A stretch of DNA of 64,000 nt from Brachypterus glaber. Lineage: Eukaryota; Arthropoda; Insecta; Coleoptera; Kateretidae. The notes under the pieces were generated by a model. The model was given only the letters and a program-made list of their open reading frames with translations. It had not been told where the DNA came from and did no database searches. Numbering within the stretch: the first letter of the stretch is position 1; each line of letters begins with the position of its first letter. Both the position numbers and the translations under genes were made by a program. The stretch spans positions 47,349,794 through 47,413,793 of the forward strand of contig OY294046.1 in assembly GCA_958510825.1 (NCBI GenBank), in the 5' to 3' direction. This document shows positions 54,275-64,000 of this stretch, in pieces.

Positions 54275-55931
54275 ACTTGGACACTCTATTTCTCTCCCTC
54301 CAAGGCCAAAAATAGTAAAGGTGGGAAAGAGAAAAAAAGAATTGTAGATAAATTAAAATATGGCGCCAGTGAAAATTATGAAGTTTAAATCAGAATTTTT
54401 AATGTTCATCTCCGCCAACACAAGACTAAAAAACACCAGTTTAGTTGTCAAATAGTGTCTCATTACATCGTAGTGACAGAAGAGAATATCGAGGGTTTCT
54501 AGTTTGCACTAATCTTACCTGTACGTTTTACCATTGCTTTTAGATTTCCTAGGTATACAACGTTACTTGCAGTAAAATGCTGCCACCTACGGGCCGCATA
54601 GATAAAGAAACTCGCCATCTGTGGTTTAAATCCCCGAACTACCCAAACGTGGCATAACTAGTAAATAAAAAAAAAACAATGATTTTACGTTGTGTTCCTA
54701 TCATTAATTGGAGTTTGTATGTAAGCATTGCACTCAGCAGTGATCTATGATTCTGTCTATGATGACGGAATTTATTAGAGCAGAAAAGCGATAATCAATT
54801 TTTTAGAGATAAGAGGTTGGGAAAGTAACACGATGATATTCTAGTTAAGTTTATTTAACAGAATAAATTCATGTGTAAGTCTCAACCAATGTGCAATTAT
54901 TTATATCTTAATCGGATATCTACTGAATAGTAATATAGTCGGGAGGATTCAGACAATGTCACTTTCAGCGACGTGTCGACTGTTATATTGTTATATTATT
55001 TATAATTTTACGACCTTTCCATGTCCAAATACGTACATGTCTAGGATTTAATACTGCACCGAAATGAACTGAATTAAATAATCATAAACAATGGCCATTG
55101 AAGTCAACGAGTAAGGTCGATGAGGAAATAAATTTTGTTAAAATTTAAACAACGTTTTGTTAAAATTTGGAATAATTTGTGATTTTATATGATTTTTAAT
55201 GGTTACGGGTAATGTCACGCATACTGTAGAATGTTTTATCCAACACCTGTTTTTTTACTGGATTTTGTAAGTGAAAATGAAAGTCATAGTTCAAAGTTTC
55301 TATATTTAATTAGATTTTTCAATTGTTTTTGTTTTGTTATCACAGCGTTTTTCTAGTTGTGTATCCAATTGGATACCCAGACCTATCCAAATGTAACGCA
55401 CTAGGTACCCTAGGGTAACACGGGTCTTAGGCCCGAAGCCTATTTTTCTAACAACAAAATCAAAAATTGCCCCTTTTTTGCTAAAAATTACCGTTTACAA
55501 AAACATGTCATAAATGGGAATTTTTGTATTTTTTTTTTGCTAAAGGACAATGGGCATTTTGGATCTTTGGTTTGATTGGTGATATCCACCCTCAACAACA
55601 ACGAATTATATGTCAGTAAAAAGGTATTTTTATGTAGATTAATTATTCTTATTCAAAAACACACCTTAGGCACCAGAGTTTGGAGTGATAGGCCTTTGAA
55701 CTTATTACTTTACTTTCAACTCCATACAATATTTTGATGTGTAAATTAATTTAATATAGTATTATTTTTTTTTATTTTTGATTTATTTTAACGTAATTGC
55801 AATAAATTAAAATAATAAAACTAATGGTTATTAAAATAAATGGCTATTAAAATAGTATATTTTAAAACGAGTACACGTCCTTAGTTTTTAGTGCATAAGA
55901 TCGCATCATGTAGTAACGACTTTAAGTCTTT
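54275..55931. other. 1.7-kb stretch without a supportable gene
   Basis: No long frame, and no element ends recognised. GTTGTGTATCCAATTGGATACCC at 55357 contains a small palindrome (GTATCCAATTGGATAC). Confidence 0.4.
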
Positions 55932-55964
55932 GAGTGCGCGTACTAAGTCTTAGTACGCGCACTC
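55932..55964. repeat. Perfect 33-base palindrome
   Basis: GAGTGCGCGTACTAAG followed by its complement CTTAGTACGCGCACTC, with one central T. Flanking ATAGTATATTTTAAAACGAG and TTTAAAATATACTAT extend the symmetry loosely to about 55852-55983. Confidence 0.85.
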
Positions 55965-56586
55965 ACTTTAAAATATACTATAAAACTAACAGCATTTTTA
56001 ACCGGTTTCGGTGGTTATTAGCCTAACATAGAATGACTAGGGGGGATGTAAAAATGAGTGAAATTATTTATTTACACCCTCTAACTTAATAACGCAAAAA
56101 AAATATATGGAGTTATTACATAGAGTACTAACTTCAAATGCCTATAACTCGAAACTCCGCTGCCTAAGGTATGTCCTTGAATTAAAATAGAAGACATAAA
56201 AATGCTCATTCTCCTATGGCCCGTTTTGCAAAAATAGATACCCTGTAAAAATTTGTTAAAAACGGCATGACTGATCATGTTATTTTTGATAAAAAGCTTA
56301 CTGCTTATAGAAAATCGACTTAAAGGGCATCACACTTTTACAAACGTAGCATAAAGATGGGTGGGTACTCCGTAAATCTTCATAAAAACCTTCATTTTCT
56401 TTTATTCGGACGTTTCAAATTCCTTAATGTCACTTGTTATTGCCGAAAATGTATAAAAACGATAAATATAGCAAACGATAATGTTCCATCTTGGGTACTG
56501 AGTGGATTTTTTTAGACGCGTTTCATTTACAATTCGAAACGAAACAAAAAATACGATTTATTGCTTAATCGAGTTTTTAATAAAAT
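55965..56586. other. Stretch without a gene
   Basis: AT-rich. A 65-codon minus-strand frame at 56081 carries no recognisable motif. Confidence 0.4.
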
Positions 56587-56893
56587 ACTGCTGCCAACAA
56601 AAAATACCTAAATCTAAAAATTAAAAATAGTCTTTAATTAATTTTTTTTTTATTTTTTTCAAACAAAGTTTTTTTTTTCGGAAAACGACAAATAAATAAA
56701 ATGAAAAAATTTTTTTTTACCCATTTTACCACCTTACCCCACCCCAAATTTTTACCAGTAATAACCCCATCTGAAAACTTTTGATAAGTAACCTATGATC
56801 CAAACTGTAAGTCTTTATCTCAGAACTTTTTCGTGTTTTCCGACATACCTACACTTTTTGGATATTAAACGTCGACAAACATAAAAAAGCAAA
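56587..56893 (+). mobile_element. Repeat Q copy interrupted by the truncated retrotransposon
   Basis: CTGCTGCCAACAAAAAATACC, the A/T stretch, AAATTTTTACCAGTAATAAC, GATCCAAACTGTAAGTCTTT, CTCAGAACTTTTTCGTG and CTTTTTGGATATTAAACG follow the order of 9350-9780. The match breaks at AAAAAAGCAAA, where the retrotransposon was inserted. The remainder of Q, if present, should lie after 58925 but is very A/T-rich and hard to align. Confidence 0.65.
56883..56893 (+). repeat. Left target-site duplication of the truncated retrotransposon
   Basis: AAAAAAGCAAA is repeated at 58915-58925. It matches the AAAAAAGCAATAAAAA block of repeat Q at 9773. Eight extra bases (TAGCAAAG, 56894-56901) lie between it and recognisable element sequence. 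Confidence 0.75.
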
Positions 56894-56901
56894 TAGCAAA
56901 G

Positions 56902-58599
56902 CAGGATAGATCACTTTGGAGAATGGCCAAAACCCTATCCCTCGACCACCAACGAGGCATGCCCCCAATTCACGGCGAAAGAGGAGTCGTCTACTCCACC
57001 CCCGAAAAAGCCGAAGCATTTGCTGACGCAATGCGGAAACAATTTCAACCAAACCCTCCAATCCCCCCCGACTCCGACTCCGAATCAGAGACCGACTCCG
57101 AGCCCGACTCGGACGACGAGAACTACGAGCAACTCATGCATGAAAGAGACATAAACCACATCTATACTAGAGTCACTAACCAAGTCGAAAACGACATTAT
57201 CACCCCCACATCCCCCGAGGAAATCAAACGCATCATCAAAAATCTCCCAAAAAGGAAAGCCCCCGGTCCCGATCAAATACCGAATAAAATCCTTAAAATA
57301 CTCCCCCGGAAAACCATTATGGAAATCGTTAACATTGTTAACGCAATGCTCAGACTGCGCCACTTTCCAAAGCCCTGGAAAAACGCAGACGTAATAGTAA
57401 TCAAAAAACCCGGACAAAATCCAACTTTTGCTGAAAGCTACCGCCCCATAAGCCTCCTTTCCTCCCTAGGCAAAATAGCCGAGAAAGTCATACTAACCAG
57501 ACTTCAAACTCTAGTTGAAGAACTAAATCTCCTTCCAAATGAGCAATTCGGCTTCCGAAGCAGACACTCCACAGTCCACCAGGTAGCTCGCCTGGTAGAC
57601 TCAGTAACGGACGGACTAAATAGGCGCGAAGCCGCGGGACTGATCCTCCTGGACATCGCAAAAGCCTTCGATAAGGTTTGGCACAAAGGTCTTGTAGCCA
57701 AACTCCACTTTCTCGGCCTCCCCCCAGGTATCACCAAACTCATAGCCTCCTTCCTCAAAGGCAGAGATTTTCAGATAAAAATAGGCGACTGTAAGTCCAA
57801 CACCCGCCGCATCAGAGCTGGCGTTCCACAAGGTTCCCCACTATCCCCCCTTCTGTACAACCTCTTTACGGCAGATATTCCAAAAACACAGGGCACTGAA
57901 CTAGCCCTGTTCGCCGATGACACCGGCATCCTAGCAAAAGCCAGAAACCCCCAGCGCATCCATATCGCCCTCCAGCGCCAAATGGATGCCCTAATCAAAT
58001 GGTTCTCCAAATGGAAAATCAAAGTAAACGCCAATAAAACCAAAGGCATCCTAATCTCTAGGATTAGAAGAGGCCCACCCCAACCCATTCAGATAAATGG
58101 CCAACCCATTAACTGGGAAAACCATGCTAAATACCTCGGCATTACAATCTCCAAAAACTTGACGTGGGACCAGCACGTCAAAAACACCCTCCAAATAGCA
58201 AATTGCCGCCTCTCCAAACTCTACCCCTTAATAGGCAGAAAGAGTCCCCTATCCATTAAAAACAAACTTCTTCTCTACAACCAAACCCTAAAGCCGGTAC
58301 TTCTTTACGGAGCCCCAGCCTGGAATAAAATCACCCTTAACAAAGCGCTCTCAGCAAAACTTCAGGCCTTCCAAAACAAGGCACTCAGAATATGCCTCGA
58401 TGCCCCCTGGTTCATGAGGAACAACCAGATACACAGAGATCTCGAAATGCCCCTCCTAAAAACGGAAATCATCCGCTACAGCACGTCTTTTATACAAGAC
58501 AATTTAGATCACCCAAACCCCCTCATTTCAAACTTTCTAGACTACGATCATGAAATACAAAACACTCACAAAAAGATCAAAAACGTCCTCAACCAGTAA
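56902..58599 (+). pseudogene. ORF2 remnant: reverse transcriptase without endonuclease
   Basis: The frame is open from the truncation to the stop. An internal ATG at 56923 gives 558 residues, equivalent to residues 358-912 of the intact ORF2. RT motifs are complete: LLDIAKAFDKVWH, GVPQGSPLSPLLYNLF and FADD at residues 330-333. The last 68 residues differ from the intact copy at six positions. The acidic linker differs in length (SDSESETDSEPDSDDEN). Lacking the endonuclease and the element 5' end, it cannot retrotranspose alone. The absence of stops implies a young insertion or a recent source. Confidence 0.9.
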
Positions 58600-58914
58600 T
58601 GGTACCCACTAATACAGGACAGATGCATTCCCAGCATCAGTGAGATAGTCTCACTCCTCCCGCACATCCCTCCCCTCCCTATCACATCCCTCCCCATCCC
58701 CCTCCCACCCACTCCACAGCGCCAAATTATGACAGATGCAACTCGCATCAGTGAGCAGAGACTCACTCCCCCCAAATTATGACAGATGCAACTCGCATCA
58801 GTGAGCATAGACTCACTGCCCCAACTTTCAATTCAGATTAAATATTTTTTTAGATAAATGAGCCATAGGCTGCGCCTGTCTCTTAAAGACCCAAACAAAC
58901 TATTGATGATGATG
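58600..58914 (+). other. 3' UTR of the truncated copy, three hairpin pairs
   Basis: Pair 1 is GATGC/GCATC (58622-58626, 58634-58638) with AGTGAG/CTCACT (58639-58644, 58650-58655). Pairs 2 and 3 have GATGC at 58735 and 58785, and they belong to a 50-base tandem duplication (CCAAATTATGACAGATGCAA repeated). The end has GAGCCATAGGC, GCCTGTCTC and GATGATGATG as in the full-length copy, which has only two pairs. The array has thus changed in copy number between two closely related copies. Confidence 0.8.
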
Positions 58915-58925
58915 AAAAAAGCAAA
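58915..58925 (+). repeat. Right target-site duplication of the truncated retrotransposon
   Basis: AAAAAAGCAAA, the same as 56883-56893. It continues into an A run, so the exact end is ambiguous by a few bases. Confidence 0.7.
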
Positions 58926-59394
58926 AAAAAAATATTTCATTCATTTATTTTTTTTTTAATTTCTTTTAAAACAGTCACACTTTAATTTTGATGCTCCCCA
59001 AGTCGATTTCAAAATACTTTCAAGTTTTTAATTTGGTTTGATGATAATAACATAATATGTTAAAATTTTGAAATTAAAGCAGGCTGCTAAATTATGAAAA
59101 TTTTTATTTATAAATGCGCGTTATTTCAAGTAGGAAACAAAAAAGAAAATTGAAAAATTAAATGACGTACCTATGAATAAATTCCCACCCTGAGCAGTGT
59201 TTCTCTAATTTGCAACCTCTAACGTAATTTGTTAAGTAAAACATTTTTTCTGTAACCCTTAACCATACTGCATTTCAGTGAGAAGTAACTTACAGACGAG
59301 CTTATCTTTTCGTTTATTTCACCCTAAATTACAAAAAAGTACTAAAATAAAACCTTAACCTTTTTTTACTATATTGACCAAGAAATGAGGGTAA
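58926..59394. other. AT-rich stretch without a gene
   Basis: It may begin with the rest of the interrupted repeat Q. No supportable frame or other element was found. Confidence 0.4.
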
Positions 59395-59414
59395 TGTATG
59401 TATGTATGTATGTA
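59395..59414 (+). repeat. (TATG)n microsatellite
   Basis: Five TATG units. Confidence 0.9.
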
Positions 59415-59429
59415 CCACTCTACAGCCTA

Positions 59430-59755
59430 AAAGCCTAGACCGAATTTGACAATTGAGGTATCAAACGATTCGTCTTCATACCGCGGGTAACATAGGGTAC
59501 ATAAAAATCCATATTTCGACTATTTGGGCTGTCATCATCAGGGATTTATAAAGCGCAAAAATGAAAAACTCATCCGATTTTTATTTATAAGTCCCATGAA
59601 TAATAGTAGTTATTATAGGTATAGATGTATTTGCCCACGTTTCGACTATATTCGATTTATTGGTTTTATCATCAGCATAAAATTAGAAATTAACTGGACA
59701 GTTTAGGCATTAGAGCTTAATCCGAATTTGACAATTGAGGTGTCAAACAGTGTTG
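59430..59755 (+). repeat. Segment bounded by 25-base direct repeats
   Basis: CCGAATTTGACAATTGAGGT followed by (A/G)TCAAAC occurs at about 59439 and 59720, some 281 bases apart, in the same orientation. Between them are two short relatives of one phrase (TATTTCGACTATTTGGGCTG with CATCATCAG, and CACGTTTCGACTATATTC with TCATCAGCATA). It could be an insertion with a long duplication or a tandem duplication. Confidence 0.55.
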
Positions 59756-59954
59756 CCGATCGGCATTGATGAACATAAACATTTTACTGGTAATTACTGG
59801 CAAATTTAATTCCATTCCTGGCATTTTACTGCATCCATTCTACGATAAAAAATAGAATTAAAGTAAGTCTATTCAAAAACATAATACTGCGCCCAAAAAT
59901 TACTACTTTTTTAAGAATTCTACAATTTTTGTTGACATTATTCTTAAAAATTAG

Positions 59955-60330
59955 AAATGACAAAACCGGCGCCAGAGGCGAAAATTTTTGAAATTATTCC
60001 TAAGATTTTGTTGAAAAATACAAATGTAGCGTCGGAGTTTTGGGAAATAGTAAAACCGGCGCCGCAGGAAATTTTTTTTGGGAATATTCTTTAAAATTGG
60101 TTAAAATGTGGCCCTGTAAACATTTTTTTTGCATTTATTTTTGAAAATTGATTAGGAAATATAGCGACACAGCAAAGATTTAGAAAAAATGGCTAGGCAA
60201 TTTTTTTTGCAAACGTTATAAAAATTGTTAAAAAAATGTAAATATGGTGCCACAGGTAACTTTTTTTGCAATTATATGGCGCCGCAGGCAGATTTTGTTG
60301 AAATAAATATTTAAAATTGCAAAAGAAATA
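59955..60330 (+). repeat. Degenerate tandem array with GGCGCC cores
   Basis: CCGGCGCCAGAGGCG, CCGGCGCCGCAGG, TAGCGACACAGCAAAG, ATGGTGCCACAGG and ATGGCGCCGCAGG recur every 30-90 bases. Each is followed by a TTTTTTTG/ATTTTT tract and often an AAAATTG block. Units are too diverged for an exact period. It looks like an old minisatellite. Confidence 0.6.
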
Positions 60331-60892
60331 CCACAACCAGCAACTATTAAAATAATTATTAAATATTAGTTGGGAAATAAAAAGTGCCCCTTTATGCCCC
60401 CTGACCACATTTGAAAAGCCAGAATTATTAAATAGATGCCAAAAGATAGCTTAGTTGCCTTATTTAAAGTCCAAATTTGAAGTCGATATCTCAACTCGTT
60501 CAAAATTTAAGAGGGGGGACTTTTGGAACGCAATGTAACCTCTGCGGTTAAGGGTTAAAGTTGGCTCCGCACTTGAAACGCAGATTTGCAAACAGGATAA
60601 AAACGGATTATCTGACGAAAATTTAACTTACGATTATGCTTAATCTTTCGCCGTTAAATGCGGTTTTTAACTTTTATTCTTTTACGCTTAGAAAATCCAG
60701 CCGTTTCTTTATTTTTACGCCTTTTAATTATAATCCCTTTGTTCTATTTTAAGATGATAATGATAGGGCGTAGACTGTATAAATTATAGGTAGCATGTAC
60801 TTAAAAACATAAAACACTGTTTTTATATTTTGAAAAAAATTTCAGTCTGATGAAAATAGTGTAGCAGCTATAATTATAATTACACAGAAAAA
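60331..60892. other. Stretch without a gene
   Basis: Nothing supportable. Confidence 0.4.
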
Positions 60893-61132
60893 AGGATTCC
60901 TTGATCCAAGGACAAGTGTCTTTCGATATGTTCAAAGCCATATTATCTTGTTTCAAGGCTAGCACTTCTTTGAACCAAAGTCAGTCACGGATCTTTATTT
61001 AAAAACCCGTTCTCTTCATTCAAGGACATTGACTTTAGTTCAAAGAAATGCTAGCCTTGAAACAAGAGAATATGGCTTTAAAAATATCAAAAGACACGTG
61101 TCCTTGGTTCAAGAAATCCTTTTTTTTCTGTG
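60893..61132. repeat. Foldback family W, copy 2
   Basis: CACAGAAAAAAGGATTCCTTG .. TTGTTTCAAGGCTAGCA on the left pairs with TGCTAGCCTTGAAACAAG .. CAAGAAATCC and the closing CTGTG on the right. The centre holds AACCAAAGTCAGTCACGGATC and its partial partner ATTGACTTTAGTTCAAAG. It shares both arms with 61573-61739. Confidence 0.85.
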
Positions 61133-61572
61133 AAGAGCTGGATAAGAAATGAAGTAAAAATAAAAAGTTTTTACCGCACTAGGCCTTATTGCGAAAAAAG
61201 TATAAAAAAGATCCTTATTTTCCAAAAATCTCGAGTTTGGTTTTGATCTATTAACGGTATTGTAAAAATAGATCCTAAAAACGGATAAAAATCTAGATAT
61301 TATTATTTGTGCGTCTATGTCAGAAAAAGAACATTCTTGCTGGACGCGACGAGTCTGATTCTCGAGAAGAGGCGAGGCTAGCCAAGAAGGATTTTCGGCC
61401 ATGACGTACACATTTTTTCTAGGGCATATCCACAAGCTCTTAAGCGAGCCTAACATAATGTTAGAAGCCAGCGCACAAGATACATGACGGCACATCAAGC
61501 CAATCACGGCATCGTATGTTATGTATTATGCTAGTTATGCGAGCCTCCGGCTAGGCCTTTAGATAACAACAA

Positions 61573-61739
61573 TACATAGAAAAAACGGATTCCTTGAACC
61601 AAGGACACGTGTCTTTGTATATATTCAAAGCCATATTCTCTTGTTTCAAGGCTGGCATTTTCTTGAAACAAGAGAATATGGCTTTGAACATATACAAAGA
61701 CACGTGTCCTTGGTTCAAGGAATCCGTTTTTTCTATGTA
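61573..61739. repeat. Foldback family W, near-perfect 167-bp palindrome
   Basis: TACATAGAAAAAACGGATTC .. GAATATGGCTTTGAACATAT: the two halves are reverse complements with only a few differences. There is almost no loop (centre near 61656, GGCATTTTCTTGAAAC). Such a sequence would extrude a cruciform or make a hairpin RNA. The frames at 61531, 61551 and 61641 are by-products. Confidence 0.92.
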
Positions 61740-61768
61740 ACAATTATATTTTCTACGAACCCTAGAAA

Positions 61769-61822
61769 CGGACGGATGGACGGACGGGCGGAGGGATGGA
61801 TGCACGGACGGACGGAGAGACA
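61769..61822 (+). repeat. GGAC/GGAT-rich simple repeat
   Basis: A GGACGGATGGACGGACGGGC-like run continuing to about 61820, of the same type as the arrays in repeat P but without the rest of P around it. Confidence 0.8.
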
Positions 61823-62124
61823 ACTAAGCAATCAATCCTATGAGAGCTTCGTTTTTTATTTTTAAATTACGGAACCTTAACAAAAGTAAATACTGAATAT
61901 TTCATAAGCTTTTTATGTTTTAATGAAAAGTTTTTTTTGAAGCCTCTGCGACGAACAGTTTTCCAGGAGATCTCATTTCCTATAGATGATTACTAATACC
62001 GCCGCGTCCTGTTCTTCTGGGAATATTGCTTATTGCCTGAAGCGAAAGTGGCTAAATATTCTATTTTATTATTTCCCGTTCATATTTAATATTAGAAAAA
62101 AAATTGTGCTCCTTAGATATAATA

Positions 62125-62160
62125 CAGGATGATCAGTAACTGGCATGCCAGAAATAACAT
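62125..62160 (+). repeat. Solo end of the CAGGG-type TIR family
   Basis: CAGGATGATCAGTAACTGGC followed by ATGCCA matches the left end of 301-967. No right end follows within the next few hundred bases. Confidence 0.6.
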
Positions 62161-62274
62161 ATTAGCATAAGAATACCTTCAAAATTGCATTTTTGGTAAA
62201 GGCACATTTTTTTCCTTATGGATGCCCCCCTCTTAAAATGAAATAAATCCGCCCCTGACCGAGGTGCCCACTAG

Positions 62275-62536
62275 TTCACAACCAAGGGGTTTATTTATTG
62301 GACAATCCTTGTACACCTATCCAACAATCTTCTACAATCCTTGACAATTTATTCTTCCACAATCATCTACAATCCTCCATAATCCTCTACAATCATCTAC
62401 AATCTTCCACAATCATCTGAAATCTTCCCACAGTCTTTAACAATCTTCATTAAAATTTTGAACAATCTTTCACAATCTTTTGATTATCTAACCCTTGTAC
62501 ACTTTTTTTCAATAAATAAACCCCTCGTTCACAACC
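62275..62536 (-). mobile_element. GATTGT-repeat element with 9-bp target duplication, copy 2
   Basis: The element proper is 62284-62527 (244 bp), flanked by TTCACAACC at 62275-62283 and 62528-62536. Ends: AAGGGGTTTATTTATTGG and CAATAAATAAACCCCTCG. It is the reverse complement of 7196-7441 with scattered differences, mostly in the middle, where the number and spacing of ACAATC (GATTGT) motifs differ slightly. Two copies with clean but different duplications prove that the whole 245-bp unit moves as a transposon. Confidence 0.9.
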
Positions 62537-63478
62537 GATGCATTCTTTAAAAACTTTAAGTTCAAGTCAGCACGAGGTAAAATAATTTTGGAAAAAAAAT
62601 AATAAGAATCAAAAGTTCCGCTGTTAAAATTGACATTTTTCGCTGAAGAATGTAAAAGAGTAAGAAAAAAGTCATGCGCTAGTGTATACTTAGGTATGTC
62701 TTAAAAACAATATATCATATTTAATTGTCATTTGTAATACATTGTAGTTAAATATTTTCTATTTAAGTTCCAAACTCATTTAAAACAAAAATCTCCCTAA
62801 TATTCTAGTACTAAAACAAAGGAAAATAGTTAATTTTCTATAATTGAAAGTTATATTTTTAATGTCATTGAGAAAGTCTTAACTATACCGTAACAGTAAT
62901 TAAGAAAAATCCGCAGACTCCTGGGACCCTTATTGGCAAAAAATACAAAATTACTAATTTGTCTGATTCCTTAGCTATCAGTTGCCAGTCTTTATTAGCG
63001 TTTTTCTACAGTTTTGCATTTTGCCATTCAAAGATTTTTTTTTAAACTTGAGAAAAATAAACATAACGTCTCGGGTGGGTTGCAAAAAGTTTCGAGAACT
63101 AAACAAATAATTCTTTACTTTCTTTTGAAAAGTATCTCTTTTTTGTCTTTTTTTGATATTCTTAGTATTTCAACAGAAAACTTTTCATATACACTACATT
63201 GTCAGAACACTGGCGTTACTTATAGCATGTTTTAAGTTATAAATTAAATAAACACTTCAGTGTCTAAGTGTATCCAAACAGTAAACCACAACACCACAAC
63301 CACAACCCGAAATCATGATTTTTTTACTTTCGCGGAATTCGATAAAAGAAATATTGCATTAGACGTATCTTATTTGGATTTTGAAGCCTCATATACAGAT
63401 TCTTCTTAAACTAAAACCGATCCAGAACAGAGTTGAACCTATTTTCCATCCTGTGGATATTACAAAATGAATATATTG
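62537..63478. other. Stretch without a supportable gene
   Basis: AT-rich. The 73-codon frame at 63014 has no recognisable motif and ends before the foldback. Confidence 0.4.
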
Positions 63479-63915
63479 TAGGTTAGGCTTTAGGGTATCG
63501 GGGGTATTCAATTAAAAAACTTCTTTTCTCTAAATTGTGACGTTTCGAATGGGCCTTTCTATTGTTTTCGAACAAATTAAAATTCAAAGTCTCTCATTTG
63601 TCAACACAACTAAAAACATTTTACCATAAAGCTGGACGTTATACATCCTATTTTAAATACATAAATACAATTTTCTGCATACAATTACAGATATAAACAT
63701 ATTAATTGTATGTAGAAAATTGTATTTATGTATCATATTTAAAATAGGATGTATAACGTCCAACTTTATGGTAAAATGTTTGTAGATGTGCTGATGACAA
63801 ATGAGAGACTTTGAATGTTTGTTCGAAAACAATAGTAAGGCCCTATCGAAACGTCACAATTTAGAGAAAAGAAGTTTTTTAATTGAATACCGCGATACCC
63901 CAAAAACCTAACCTA
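63479..63915. repeat. Large foldback, ~213-bp arms
   Basis: TAGGTTAGGCTTTAGGGTAT .. GGACGTTATACATCCTATTT on the left (63479-63691) pairs with the right arm 63702-63915 with few differences. The loop is about 10 bases. Each arm holds AAACTTCTTTTCTCTAAATT and TGACGTTTCGA. Confidence 0.9.
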
Positions 63916-64000
63916 AAATATTATACTACGGGAAAAAATCATTTAACTAAAAAAGTAATATATCGCACCCTGAACACTGTGTGTTATATACCACGGATAG

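Larger units (their letters stand above)
56902..58914 (+). mobile_element. 5'-truncated Jockey-type retrotransposon copy, ~2.0 kb
   Basis: Sequence equivalent to 40594-42553 of the full-length element, starting at CAGGATAGATCACTTTGG. The 5' truncation is typical of incomplete reverse transcription at the target. The copy ends in GATGATGATG and is flanked by the 11-bp repeat AAAAAAGCAAA. The 8 bases TAGCAAAG before it could derive from TAGCAAA at 40550-40556 with an internal deletion, or be filler added at the 5' junction. Confidence 0.92.

Overview
The window looks like an intergenic or intronic, transposon-dense part of an animal nuclear genome, most likely an insect. The reasons are the strongly AT-rich background, one complete Jockey-type non-LTR retrotransposon, many TA-flanked inverted-repeat elements, a tRNA-derived SINE and simple-sequence runs. 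I see no convincing host protein-coding gene, no rRNA gene, no CRISPR array and no bacterial-type operon. One assembly gap of exactly 200 N lies at 18637-18836. The order of insect cannot be read from the sequence alone.

Layout. 1-12 kb is packed with inverted-repeat (MITE or foldback) elements: a TA-flanked element at 301-967, a 393-bp foldback at 3645-4037 next to a second nested palindrome at 4049-4336, a TTAA-flanked element at 5938-6183, a 246-bp element built from GATTGT repeats with a perfect 9-bp target duplication at 7196-7441, and an 812-bp element with ~265-bp arms at 7493-8304. 12-25 kb holds two hAT-like elements sharing an ~86-bp repeat unit, several dispersed families and a foldback nested in an older repeat (24641-24810). 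25-37 kb holds a minus-strand tRNA-derived SINE (25555-25794), two decayed reverse-transcriptase fragments of another lineage (30652-30768 plus strand, 35425-35690 minus strand) and more TIR elements.

The only clearly functional-looking genes are ORF1 (38061-39551) and ORF2 (39544-42282) of the retrotransposon at 37738-42553. It is flanked by a 14-bp direct repeat and is much richer in C than its surroundings. ORF1 is a zinc-knuckle Gag-like RNA-binding protein. ORF2 is an apurinic-type endonuclease plus reverse transcriptase. The frames overlap by 8 bases, as expected for coupled translation of a bicistronic LINE RNA. A 5'-truncated sister copy (56902-58914) sits inside another repeat with its own 11-bp target duplication, and a third, heavily deleted copy lies at 47294-47725.

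43-64 kb holds a 1.45-kb TA element with ~480-bp arms (43796-45246), three members of one CAGGG-type family in or near 49-51 kb, a three-member foldback family (51.9, 60.9 and 61.6 kb), the second GATTGT element (62284-62527, inverted relative to the first) and a 437-bp foldback at 63479-63915.

The observation most worth follow-up is in the retrotransposon 3' UTRs. Each copy carries repeated pairs of short hairpins, two pairs in the full copy and three in the truncated one. Base pairs in both hairpins differ between copies in a compensatory way, which points to a selected RNA structure, plausibly the signal its own reverse transcriptase recognises.
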